64,000 bases of DNA from Flavisolibacter longurius (GTDB taxonomy: Bacteria; Bacteroidota; Bacteroidia; Chitinophagales; Chitinophagaceae), in NCBI GenBank assembly GCA_014163555.1, contig JACJGO010000012.1, forward strand, positions 1 to 64,000, in the 5' to 3' direction. Both the position numbers and the translations under genes were made by a program. The notes under the pieces were generated by a model, which made no database searches, was not told where the DNA came from, and worked only from the letters and a program-made list of their open reading frames with translations. Shown piece by piece: positions 44,601-51,624 of the stretch; positions within the stretch are counted from its first letter, which is position 1, and every line of letters begins with the position of its first letter.

Positions 44601-44829
44601 GATAAAAGACATTGACTTTGTACGCTTGAAGACCGTTGACCTTGGCGTTAACCTGCCTTCAAAATGGGTGCAAAAAGCCGGCTTCCGCAATGCCAAGATC
44701 TATGGCCAGGGCTTGAACCTGCTGTACTGGAGCCCATTCAAGCTTTGGGATCCTGAGTTGAATACCGGTAACGGTTCCGCTTACCCCAACACCCGCAATT
44801 TCACAATTGGCATTCAAGCCACCCTCTAA
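41656..44829 (+). CDS. susC: SusC/RagA-family TonB-linked outer-membrane protein
   Basis: This 1057-aa outer-membrane importer of oligosaccharides or glycopeptides works with the SusD lipoprotein encoded next. A signal peptide (FFSLPAQA, about residue 33) precedes a carboxypeptidase-regulatory-like domain (ISGTVRDRLGVPIQGLTVQV, about 50-130), then the SusC junction VVVGFGKAKKISIVGAQASV, which varies from the usual GYG motif. The plug has LSGRIAGVIGVQRSGLPGEN and WIRGISTFGNNPSGPLIVID. The barrel ends FTIGIQATL. It heads the susC-susD-DUF1735 operon, 16 bp before susD. Confidence 0.95.
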   Translation: MNVTALLKARLLLVLCSSTFLLFFSLPAQAAGNPDGKPSSNAKTYKADVRISGTVRDRLGVPIQGLTVQVAGNPALSTTTDSAGKFSITIPENSSLLFTAVGYKPQTIGVNSLNMDVVMDAAEGNMQEVVVVGFGKAKKISIVGAQASVEVEELKQPVANLSATLSGRIAGVIGVQRSGLPGENAADLWIRGISTFGNNPSGPLIVIDGVQNRGLNSFDPEDIASFTILKDANALAVYGVAGANGVILITTKRGRLGKPSILLNYNQGITAFTKLPQLTDGPTYMRLRNEAQIASGLAPEYSDAAIDATVKGDQPYLYPNVNWMKEIFNDYGTNRRANFSVRGGAEAARYYVSFAYYDETSLLKTDGLQTYNSDTRFRRLNVTTNLDMDWTRTTKVELGIQGNISKLNLPAINGDANINPQEIFRQVMQTTPILYPLMYPGNLVPGINVANAQKSPYEMLTQMGFVNTFNNQLYTNLRVTQDLGMLTKGLSVYGLYSYDIFNVQRIIRSRQRNTWRIDPSNPYNADGTVNLLPVITSGTENLGYGNANGGNRQNYFEAAINYNRRFGNDHSVTGLLLYNQRENINASAGDVIASLPSRLQGYVGRLTYGYKEKYFVEGNFGYNGSENFAPERRYGFFPSIGVGWVVSSERFFDPLLNVVQFLKLRYSNGNVGSASGGRRFGFLTVVADNAAGFTFGNNNANDVNRGFGGVRVTDYGYPIGWSTSHKQNLGIEFKTFRSRLSVIVDFFKEHRTDVLIQRGSLPAFVGLNNVPFASVGVIDNAGVDGSIEGGGFKLGAFTLDLRATFTYNRDKLIENDAPVQPHPYLERRGFNVLSNYGYVAEGLFQSQREIDNHADQTPLGGRPRPGDIKYKDLNADGLINNLDIRRIGNGDVPNLVWGGGFNLSYKSFYFGAFFQGINGAHRQLGGDGIIPFNNSTGAERSNLFAVAQDRWTEENPNPNAFYPRLAYGNGPNKNNSVASSWWIKDIDFVRLKTVDLGVNLPSKWVQKAGFRNAKIYGQGLNLLYWSPFKLWDPELNTGNGSAYPNTRNFTIGIQATL

Positions 44830-44845
44830 ACTTTCAATGTAAAAC

Positions 44846-46651
44846 ATGAAACGAATACTGACATTAAGCTTGCTGGGCGCTGTTATCCTGCTGTCCTCCT
44901 GCAAAAAATACCTTGATACGGTTCCCGACAACGTTCTTTCACTGGACGATGTGTTTAAGTCCCGTACCAACATTGACCGTTATCTCGCCAATATTTACAA
45001 TACCCTGCCCAACGAGCACAACCAGCGCTTTGAAGGCAACGAAAACAGCGGCGTATGGATTGGCGCTTCCGACGAGGGAAAATTCAACTGGGACTTCAAC
45101 TACACGACGGTGATGAACAAAAGCGCTTGGAGTAATACCGACGGCCAGGTGCGCAACTACTGGGTGAATTATTACCGTGCCATCCGCAATGCCACGGACT
45201 TTATCCAGCGCATCGATGGCGCCACCGCTACGGACTTTAGTGCCCAGGAAAAAACCCGGTACAAAGGCGAAGCAAGAGCCCTCCGTGCTTTCTACTACTA
45301 CCAATTGATGCGTATTTACGGACCCGTGGTATTGGTGGGTGATGAACTGGCTGAAGTGACCGCCGGTGCCGGTGACTTAAACAAGGCACGGTCTTCGTTC
45401 GACGAATGTACAGCCTATGTAGTAAGTGAATTTGACAAGGCATACGATGAAATTGGTGCACCGTTACCAAACGCTTCTTCCGGTCGCTTTACCCAGCGGG
45501 TGGTAAAGGCTTACAAGGCGCAAACCTTGTTCCTGGCAGCCAGCCCCCTTTTCAATGGCAATCCCGACTATGCAACACTGAAAAACGACGATGGCAAACA
45601 GCTCATCAGCCAAACCGTTGATGTATCAAAATGGACAAAGGCGGCTGAGGCTTACCGTGAGTTCTTTGCAGCCTATGTGCCGGGTGTTGATCTTTACCGC
45701 GTAGCGGATCCCGATCCGTTTAAAGCCGCTTACCTTTCTACCCGGGACGTGATCCTTGTAAGCTGGAACAAAGAATGGATTTTCGGCCGGGCCAACTCCG
45801 GCACTTTTATGCGCTACGACCGTACGCCCTACCATGATGGGACCACCGGTAACCAAAGAGGCGCTGGTGCCAACGGTGCCACGCAGGCACAGGTGGATGC
45901 TTACTTTATGGCAAACGGCCTGCCTATCTCAGACCCAGCTTCGGGCTATCAGACATCAGGCTTTTCCAACTTTCAATCGCCGGATGATGTGGCTCCCCGC
46001 AGCACCTTCAACCAGTGGGTAAACCGTGAACCGCGTTTTTACGTGGGCATCACCTACACCAACAGGACCTGGCTTTACCGCGATGCCAATGGGAATCCCA
46101 TCATCACCAACATGGAGTTTTCCGGTAATTCCGGCCGCTCCCGCAGCACCTCCGACGTATCACCTACCGGTTACATTATTCGCAAAAACGTGTACCAGGA
46201 CGATGCTACCCGCGGTAGCCTTTACCTACGCCTCGGCGAGATGTACTTAAGCTATGCCGAAGCGTTGAACGAGTCGAACCCCAATGACCCCGATATCCTG
46301 AAATATGTGAACCTCATTCGCGAAAGGGCCGGCATTCCACGGTATGGCGCCGGTGCCAATCCTTTACCGGTTCCTGCAGGACAAGACGCCATGCGGGCTG
46401 CTATCCGTGCCGAACGCAGGTCGGAACTGGCGTTTGAAAATGTACGCTACTTCGACACCCGCCGCTGGCGCATTGCGGAGCAAACAGATGCCGGTCCGTT
46501 TTATGGCATGGACATGACAAAGAATGGTACTGCTTTTTACAACAAAACCTTGCTGGAAACCCGCATTTTCAGAAAACGTGATTACCTGTTTCCCATCCCT
46601 GCCAATGAAGTATTGAGCGTTCCGGCTATCAAACAAAACACCGGCTGGTAG
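44846..46651 (+). CDS. susD: SusD/RagB-family surface glycan-binding lipoprotein
   Basis: This 601-aa lipoprotein (ILLSSC, Cys19) forms the lid of the SusC transporter and binds substrate at the cell surface. Family features are CKKYLDTVPDN after the lipid anchor, the TPR-rich RGEARALRAFYYYQLMRIYG stretch written here as GEARALRAFYYYQLMRIYG (about residue 150), LRLGEMYLSYAEALNESNP, IRAERRSELAFENVRYFDTR and the C-terminal LFPIPANEVLSVPAIKQN. It lies in an operon with susC and the DUF1735 lipoprotein. Confidence 0.95.
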   Translation: MKRILTLSLLGAVILLSSCKKYLDTVPDNVLSLDDVFKSRTNIDRYLANIYNTLPNEHNQRFEGNENSGVWIGASDEGKFNWDFNYTTVMNKSAWSNTDGQVRNYWVNYYRAIRNATDFIQRIDGATATDFSAQEKTRYKGEARALRAFYYYQLMRIYGPVVLVGDELAEVTAGAGDLNKARSSFDECTAYVVSEFDKAYDEIGAPLPNASSGRFTQRVVKAYKAQTLFLAASPLFNGNPDYATLKNDDGKQLISQTVDVSKWTKAAEAYREFFAAYVPGVDLYRVADPDPFKAAYLSTRDVILVSWNKEWIFGRANSGTFMRYDRTPYHDGTTGNQRGAGANGATQAQVDAYFMANGLPISDPASGYQTSGFSNFQSPDDVAPRSTFNQWVNREPRFYVGITYTNRTWLYRDANGNPIITNMEFSGNSGRSRSTSDVSPTGYIIRKNVYQDDATRGSLYLRLGEMYLSYAEALNESNPNDPDILKYVNLIRERAGIPRYGAGANPLPVPAGQDAMRAAIRAERRSELAFENVRYFDTRRWRIAEQTDAGPFYGMDMTKNGTAFYNKTLLETRIFRKRDYLFPIPANEVLSVPAIKQNTGW

Positions 46652-46685
46652 GCTATTCTAAACGTTCATTAAAGACATTAAAACA

Positions 46686-47630
46686 ATGAAAAGAAATAAA
46701 GTATTCCCTTTCGCCACTCTTTTCGCCGGCATCTGCGTTGCATTAAGTTGCAACAAGCCGAAAGATGTGGTACTGGAAAATGAAGGCTCTATCTATATGC
46801 CGCAGGCAGCCGGTACCCGGTCGGTTGTTGGTCTGCAATTATCAACAAAGCCACAGGAGGTAGCCTTTGGCGCTGCGTATGGCGGTTTGGAATATTCCAA
46901 AGCAGAAAATGCCGTGACATTTAAGCTGGATACCAATCTTGTGGCCACGTACAATGCGCAGAACGGCACGGCTTACAAGATTTTGCCGGATAGTGTGTAC
47001 ACCTTGTCAGGCTTGAGCTCTGTCATTCGTGCCGGTGCCACGTCCTCCGATCCGCTGTTGCTGAATGTTGCCACCAGCCGTATGCGATTTGGTGTACGGT
47101 ATATGTTGCCGATAACGCTTGTCAGTGCAGGCACTGGTGTTATTAACCCACAATTGCAAACGACCTTTTTCCGGTTCGACACCATTCTTCGTAAATCTGT
47201 TGATGTAACGGGCCAAGGTACACTTGGCGTCAGCAACGAAAACGGAGGTGGGGCAACCGCTGGGGAAGGGTCTCCTAAGTTGGTGGATGGTGACGTCAAT
47301 ACAAAATACCTGTATAATTATGTGGCGAATAGTTGGTTTGAATTGAAATTTCCAACAGCTGTAGCAGTAGGAGCGTACACCTTCACTTCTGCCAATGACG
47401 CCTCCACCCGTGATCCCAAAAACTGGACCCTGCAAGGCTCGAATGATGGCACCAACTGGACCGTCATCGATACGCGGGTAGATGAGAGTTTTGTTTCGCG
47501 GTTTCAAACCAAACGCTATGAAATTGCAGGCACGCCGGCTGCTTATACACAGTACAGAGTCGTTGTATCAGCGAATAGCGGGAGTTCACTCTTCCAGATG
47601 GCTGAATGGCGTATGTTCCGGTATGAATAA
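46686..47630 (+). CDS. Lipoprotein with DUF1735 and discoidin (F5/8 type C) domains
   Basis: This 314-aa lipoprotein (ICVALSC, Cys22) has a DUF1735/BT_3987-like N-terminal domain (about residues 35-160: EVAFGAAYGGLEYSKAENAV, VRYMLPITLVSAGTGVINP). A C-terminal F5/8 type C discoidin-like carbohydrate-binding domain follows (about 180-314: SPKLVDGDVNTKYLYNYVAN, WTLQGSNDGTNWTVID, YTQYRVVVSANSGSSLFQMA). It is the third gene of the susCD operon and probably a surface glycan-binding protein. A perfect terminator follows. Confidence 0.88.
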   Translation: MKRNKVFPFATLFAGICVALSCNKPKDVVLENEGSIYMPQAAGTRSVVGLQLSTKPQEVAFGAAYGGLEYSKAENAVTFKLDTNLVATYNAQNGTAYKILPDSVYTLSGLSSVIRAGATSSDPLLLNVATSRMRFGVRYMLPITLVSAGTGVINPQLQTTFFRFDTILRKSVDVTGQGTLGVSNENGGGATAGEGSPKLVDGDVNTKYLYNYVANSWFELKFPTAVAVGAYTFTSANDASTRDPKNWTLQGSNDGTNWTVIDTRVDESFVSRFQTKRYEIAGTPAAYTQYRVVVSANSGSSLFQMAEWRMFRYE

Positions 47631-47679
47631 TAGAAAGTGCAAACATTTGCTGTTGTACAATTACAATAAGATTCAATGC

Positions 47680-47710
47680 GTAATTCCGGCTTGCCACCGG
47701 AATTACTTTT
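47680..47710 (+). terminator. Rho-independent terminator of the susCD operon
   Basis: A perfect 10-bp stem GTAATTCCGG/CCGGAATTAC with a 7-nt loop is followed by TTTTAA. It separates the transport operon from the enzyme genes. Confidence 0.85.
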
Positions 47711-47944
47711 AATTATAGAATGGTACTGTTAAATAGTAGGCAGTTGTTGCTCATTTGCAAAACCCAGCTTTACTAAGCTAAAATCACTGGAAAGGATCAG
47801 CAGCAATAGGGTGCCTTTTCTTTAAAATGATCTGAATGAAAAACCACAATTGCCGGGTCAACGGCGGAGAAAGACTGCCGTTGACGCCTGCAAACTAAAC
47901 TACCTCCTTACCTTTCAAAAAAATACGTCGCTACACAAACGATT
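47711..47944 (+). promoter_or_regulatory. Upstream region of the GH92-BSP gene with a 9-bp hairpin
   Basis: A perfect inverted repeat GTCAACGGC/GCCGTTGAC (47857-47865 with 47877-47885, 11-nt loop) lies 60 bp before the start. It has no T-tract, so it may be an operator or mRNA structure. No -7 box was found with confidence. Confidence 0.4.
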
Positions 47945-50911
47945 ATGGACATGAAAAACACAAAACCGTTCTTACTGTTGTTGGCTTTGGTAACAGCCAT
48001 GGCAGGACGTGCACAATTGGTAACAAACGTTTCCGACCCGGTGGAATGGGTGAACCCGTTAATGGGAACAGACTCTAAACCTTCGCTCTCTAACGGCAAT
48101 ACCTACCCTTCAATTTGCGTTCCCTGGGGCATGAACTTCTGGACACCGCAAACTGGTAAGATGGGAGATGGCTGGGCCTATACCTATGCTTCGGATAAAA
48201 TCCGGGGCTTTAAGCAAACCCACCAGCCCTCGCCCTGGATGAACGACTACGGCCAGTTTTCCATTATGCCGGTAACCGGTAAGTTAAAGTGCAAAGAAGA
48301 CGACCGGGCAAGCTGGTTCTCGCACAAGGCAGAAGTGTCCAAACCTTATTACTACAGCGTGTACCTGGCCGATGCCGATGTGACCACAGAAATTACGCCG
48401 ACGGAAAGAGCGGCCCAGTTTCGCTTTACCTTTCCCAAGGCCGATAGCTCTTACATTGTGATCGATGCTTTCGACCGCGGCTCCTATGTAAAGATCATTC
48501 CTTCCGAAAGAAAGATCGTTGGCTACAGCAGTCGTTATAGTCGTGGCCCGCTGAAGAACTTCAAGAATTATTTTGTTATCTATCTCGATAAAGATTTTTC
48601 TTTTTCAAGGGCCTGGAACGGCAACGGCTTGCTGGCCGATTCGGTGGAAACAACCGCCAACCATGCCGGTGCTGCCATTGGATTTAAAACGGTGAAAGGA
48701 GAGAAGGTGCACCTGAAAGTGGCGTCTTCTTTTATCAGCATTGAGCAGGCGGATTTAAACCTGAAACGTGAACTGGCGGGTGATAATTTTGATGCAACCA
48801 GTCGTAAAGCCAAAGAAGCCTGGAACAAGCAGCTTTCCAAGTTGCAGGTGGAAGGTGGTTCGGTTGACCAGACCCGCACCTTCTATTCTTGTTTGTACCG
48901 TGCCTTACAGTTCCCGCACAAACTATACGAGATGGATGCAACCGGTAAAATGCTGCACTGGAGCCCTTACACCGGTGAGATCAAACCCGGTTATATGTTT
49001 GCCGGTACCGGCTTTTGGGACACGTTCCGTGCCCTTTATCCCTTCCTCAATTTTGCTTTTCCCGACATTAACCGCGAAATGCAGGAAGGCCTGATCAACG
49101 ATTACAAAGAAGGCGGCTGGCTGCCCGAATGGAGCAGTCCGGGTTATGCCAACATTATGATCGGCAACAACTCGGCTTCCGTGGTATCCGATGCCTACAT
49201 CAAAGGGCTGCGTGGCTATGACATTAACGCGCTTTACGAAGCCCTGTTGCATGGCGCCAACAACGAAGGCCCGATGACGGCTGTTGGCCGTGCCGGTGTA
49301 CGGTTTTACAACGACCTCGGTTATGTGCCGTACGATGTGCGGGTGAATGAAAATGCAGCCAGGACGTTGGAATATGCCTATGACGATTTTACCATTTACC
49401 AGTTGGCAAAAGTGCTGAATCGTCCGAAAGAAGAACAGGAACTGTATGCCACCCGGTCGCTGAACTACCGCCACCTGTATGACAAGGAAACAAAACTGAT
49501 GCGACCCAGATTAAGGAGCGGTGAGTTCTTAAAAGATTTCAACCCGTTGAAATGGGGTGATGCGTTTACTGAAGGCAACAGCTGGCATTACTCCTGGAGT
49601 GTGTTCCAGGACGTGGCGGGACTGCGTGACCTGATGGGTGGCAATGCGGCCTTTATCGGTATGCTGGATTCTGTTTTCTCCCAACCACCGCATTTTGACG
49701 AAAGCGGCTATGGTGGTGTGATTCACGAGATACGCGAAATGCAGATCGCCAACATGGGGCAGTATGCACATGGCAACCAGCCCATTCAGCACATGATCTA
49801 TTTGTACAACTACGGCGGTCAGCCCTGGAAGGCGCAATACTGGGTTCGCGAAAGCTTAAACCGGTTGTACAAGGCCACACCGGATGGGTATTGCGGCGAT
49901 GAAGACAACGGCCAGACTTCGGCCTGGTATGTGTTTTCGGCCATGGGTTTTTACCCCGTGACCCCGGGTACGAACCAGTATGTAATGGGTGCACCGTTGT
50001 TCAAAAAAATTACGGTAACGCTGCAGAACGGCAAAAAGTTGGTGATCAATGCGCCAAACAATTCCGATGCCAATCGCTATGTACAAAGCGTCACTTTAAA
50101 TGGAAGGCCCTGGACGAAAAACTGGCTGCCGCATGATGAATTGCAAAAAGGTGGTGTGTTGAATTTTGTGATGGCTGCTACACCGAATAAACAGCGCGGC
50201 ACTGATGAAGCCAGTGCACCGTACTCATTCTCGAAAGACGATGTGGCCATGTACAACCGGGTGAAAGACAGGAAGCCTGAGGCAAAATTGCAGAATTATA
50301 AAAGACCCGATACCATAACCAAAGACGGACTGACACTCATCTTCCGCGACGAGGAAAGCACCATCAATGCGGCCTTGAAACAACGGCTGGTAGATGCTTA
50401 TTTTATGCAGTATCCCAAGCTCATTTCCAAATACAACAGCGAGAGCCCCAAAAAGGTGACATTCTTTATTGATCCCACCTATTCCGGCGTTGCCGAAGCA
50501 GGTGGTTCCACCGTACGGTTTAACCCGGCCTGGTTTGATAAAAATCCCGAAGACCTTGACGTGGTAACACATGAAGTGATGCACCTGGTGCAGGGTTATG
50601 GGTACCGTGGTGTACCCGGCTGGGTAACCGAAGGCATTGCCGATTATGTGCGGGCTACGGAAGGGTTTAATAACGAAAAGGCGAATTGGAGCATGCCTGC
50701 GCTGAAACCCGATCACAAGTACACCAGCGCTTACCGCATTACTGCCCGTTTTTTTGTGTGGATCACGCAGAAATACAACAAGGATTTTGTGAAGTTGTTG
50801 GACAATGCAGCCCGCAAACGCACCTATTCCGATGCAACCTGGACGGAACTGACCGGTAAGAATGTGGACACCTTGTGGCAGGAATATGTAGCCAATCCGG
50901 CCATTCAATAA
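47945..50911 (+). CDS. GH92 alpha-mannosidase-like enzyme fused to a BSP metallopeptidase domain
   Basis: This 988-aa secreted protein (signal ending AMAGRAQ) has residues about 30-760 as a GH92 enzyme: VNPLMGTDS, SNGNTYPSICVPWGMNFWTPQ in part (NTYPSICVPWGMNFW), FWDTFRALYPFL, GQTSAWYVFSAMGFYPVTPG. The motif that reads GNEPSH in the other GH92 here is GNQPIQ (residues 610-615), so the usual catalytic-acid Glu is Gln612. Residues about 795-985 form a plant basic-secretory-protein-like (PF04450-type) zincin domain with HEVMH at 876-880 and TEGIADY (Glu896). The first gene after the susCD terminator, it is followed by a strong terminator. Confidence 0.88.
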   Translation: MDMKNTKPFLLLLALVTAMAGRAQLVTNVSDPVEWVNPLMGTDSKPSLSNGNTYPSICVPWGMNFWTPQTGKMGDGWAYTYASDKIRGFKQTHQPSPWMNDYGQFSIMPVTGKLKCKEDDRASWFSHKAEVSKPYYYSVYLADADVTTEITPTERAAQFRFTFPKADSSYIVIDAFDRGSYVKIIPSERKIVGYSSRYSRGPLKNFKNYFVIYLDKDFSFSRAWNGNGLLADSVETTANHAGAAIGFKTVKGEKVHLKVASSFISIEQADLNLKRELAGDNFDATSRKAKEAWNKQLSKLQVEGGSVDQTRTFYSCLYRALQFPHKLYEMDATGKMLHWSPYTGEIKPGYMFAGTGFWDTFRALYPFLNFAFPDINREMQEGLINDYKEGGWLPEWSSPGYANIMIGNNSASVVSDAYIKGLRGYDINALYEALLHGANNEGPMTAVGRAGVRFYNDLGYVPYDVRVNENAARTLEYAYDDFTIYQLAKVLNRPKEEQELYATRSLNYRHLYDKETKLMRPRLRSGEFLKDFNPLKWGDAFTEGNSWHYSWSVFQDVAGLRDLMGGNAAFIGMLDSVFSQPPHFDESGYGGVIHEIREMQIANMGQYAHGNQPIQHMIYLYNYGGQPWKAQYWVRESLNRLYKATPDGYCGDEDNGQTSAWYVFSAMGFYPVTPGTNQYVMGAPLFKKITVTLQNGKKLVINAPNNSDANRYVQSVTLNGRPWTKNWLPHDELQKGGVLNFVMAATPNKQRGTDEASAPYSFSKDDVAMYNRVKDRKPEAKLQNYKRPDTITKDGLTLIFRDEESTINAALKQRLVDAYFMQYPKLISKYNSESPKKVTFFIDPTYSGVAEAGGSTVRFNPAWFDKNPEDLDVVTHEVMHLVQGYGYRGVPGWVTEGIADYVRATEGFNNEKANWSMPALKPDHKYTSAYRITARFFVWITQKYNKDFVKLLDNAARKRTYSDATWTELTGKNVDTLWQEYVANPAIQ

Positions 50912-50974
50912 GAGTCAAAAATGACGGACACAAATTCGACAAAACGTAGTCTTCTCACATAGCAGTCGTTTTAC

Positions 50975-51006
50975 CCGCGGGCCGTTCGTCGGCCTGCGGT
51001 TTTTTA
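50975..51006 (+). terminator. Rho-independent terminator
   Basis: A 9-bp stem CCGCGGGCC/GGCCTGCGG (one G-T pair) with a 7-nt loop is followed by seven Ts, after the GH92-BSP gene. Confidence 0.9.
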
Positions 51007-51064
51007 TTTCTGTTATAAAACAAAAATTATTCTTTCACTGTCATCAGCAACCAAAACAAACACA

Positions 51065-51577
51065 ATGAAAAACTTACTGTATAGCTTTTGTCTTTCCGCA
51101 GTAGCCCTCTCTGCATGTTCTTCGGTAAAAACTTCCGGCGCAAAAACGGCAACTGCAACGTCAGCTGGTCAGGAAGCTATAACGGAATACCTGTGTAACC
51201 GTACGGTAAAATATTACATCGAAAAGTCCATCATTACAACTGAAACCGGTGTAGAGCGGGAAGACAACACGGCAGTTGAAATAACTGTAAATCCTAATGA
51301 TGGCCAATTCTGGTTAAAAGCAACGCTAGAGAATAGAGAGAAGTTAGACAAAATGCGCCTTACATTAGACAGATGTAACCTGGTAGCGGGTATGACAAGC
51401 GGTGACGCAGTATATGCTATTGCTGGCGAATACCGTGTTGACGAAGAAAAAACCATAGAAAAGAAAGGCACACTGCGTATTGATGCTAATAATGGGGCGA
51501 CTGTTCTTACCATTCAGGATCCTGGCAAGGCAGGAAATATGAAGTTGATTGCGAAGCATTGGGAGGTGATGAACTGA
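51065..51577 (+). CDS. PUL-associated lipoprotein, copy 1 of a three-member domain family
   Basis: This 170-aa lipoprotein (AVALSAC, Cys18) has a mature domain of about 130 residues that is predicted all-beta. It has two conserved cysteines: LCNRTVKYYIEKS (about residue 44) and DRCNLVAGMTSGDAVYA (about 104). It ends NMKLIAKHWEVMN. The same domain occurs at the N-terminus of the next protein and again at 56726-57259, with the same cysteines, the iT-x-E-x-G step and the final HWE/RWE. I know no named family. All three copies lie inside the polysaccharide locus, so a role at the substrate or enzyme complex on the cell surface is inferred. Confidence 0.75.
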   Translation: MKNLLYSFCLSAVALSACSSVKTSGAKTATATSAGQEAITEYLCNRTVKYYIEKSIITTETGVEREDNTAVEITVNPNDGQFWLKATLENREKLDKMRLTLDRCNLVAGMTSGDAVYAIAGEYRVDEEKTIEKKGTLRIDANNGATVLTIQDPGKAGNMKLIAKHWEVMN

Positions 51578-51624
51578 TACGATAACCTATACGTAACAAT
51601 AATGAATAAAACCAAACTTACTGT

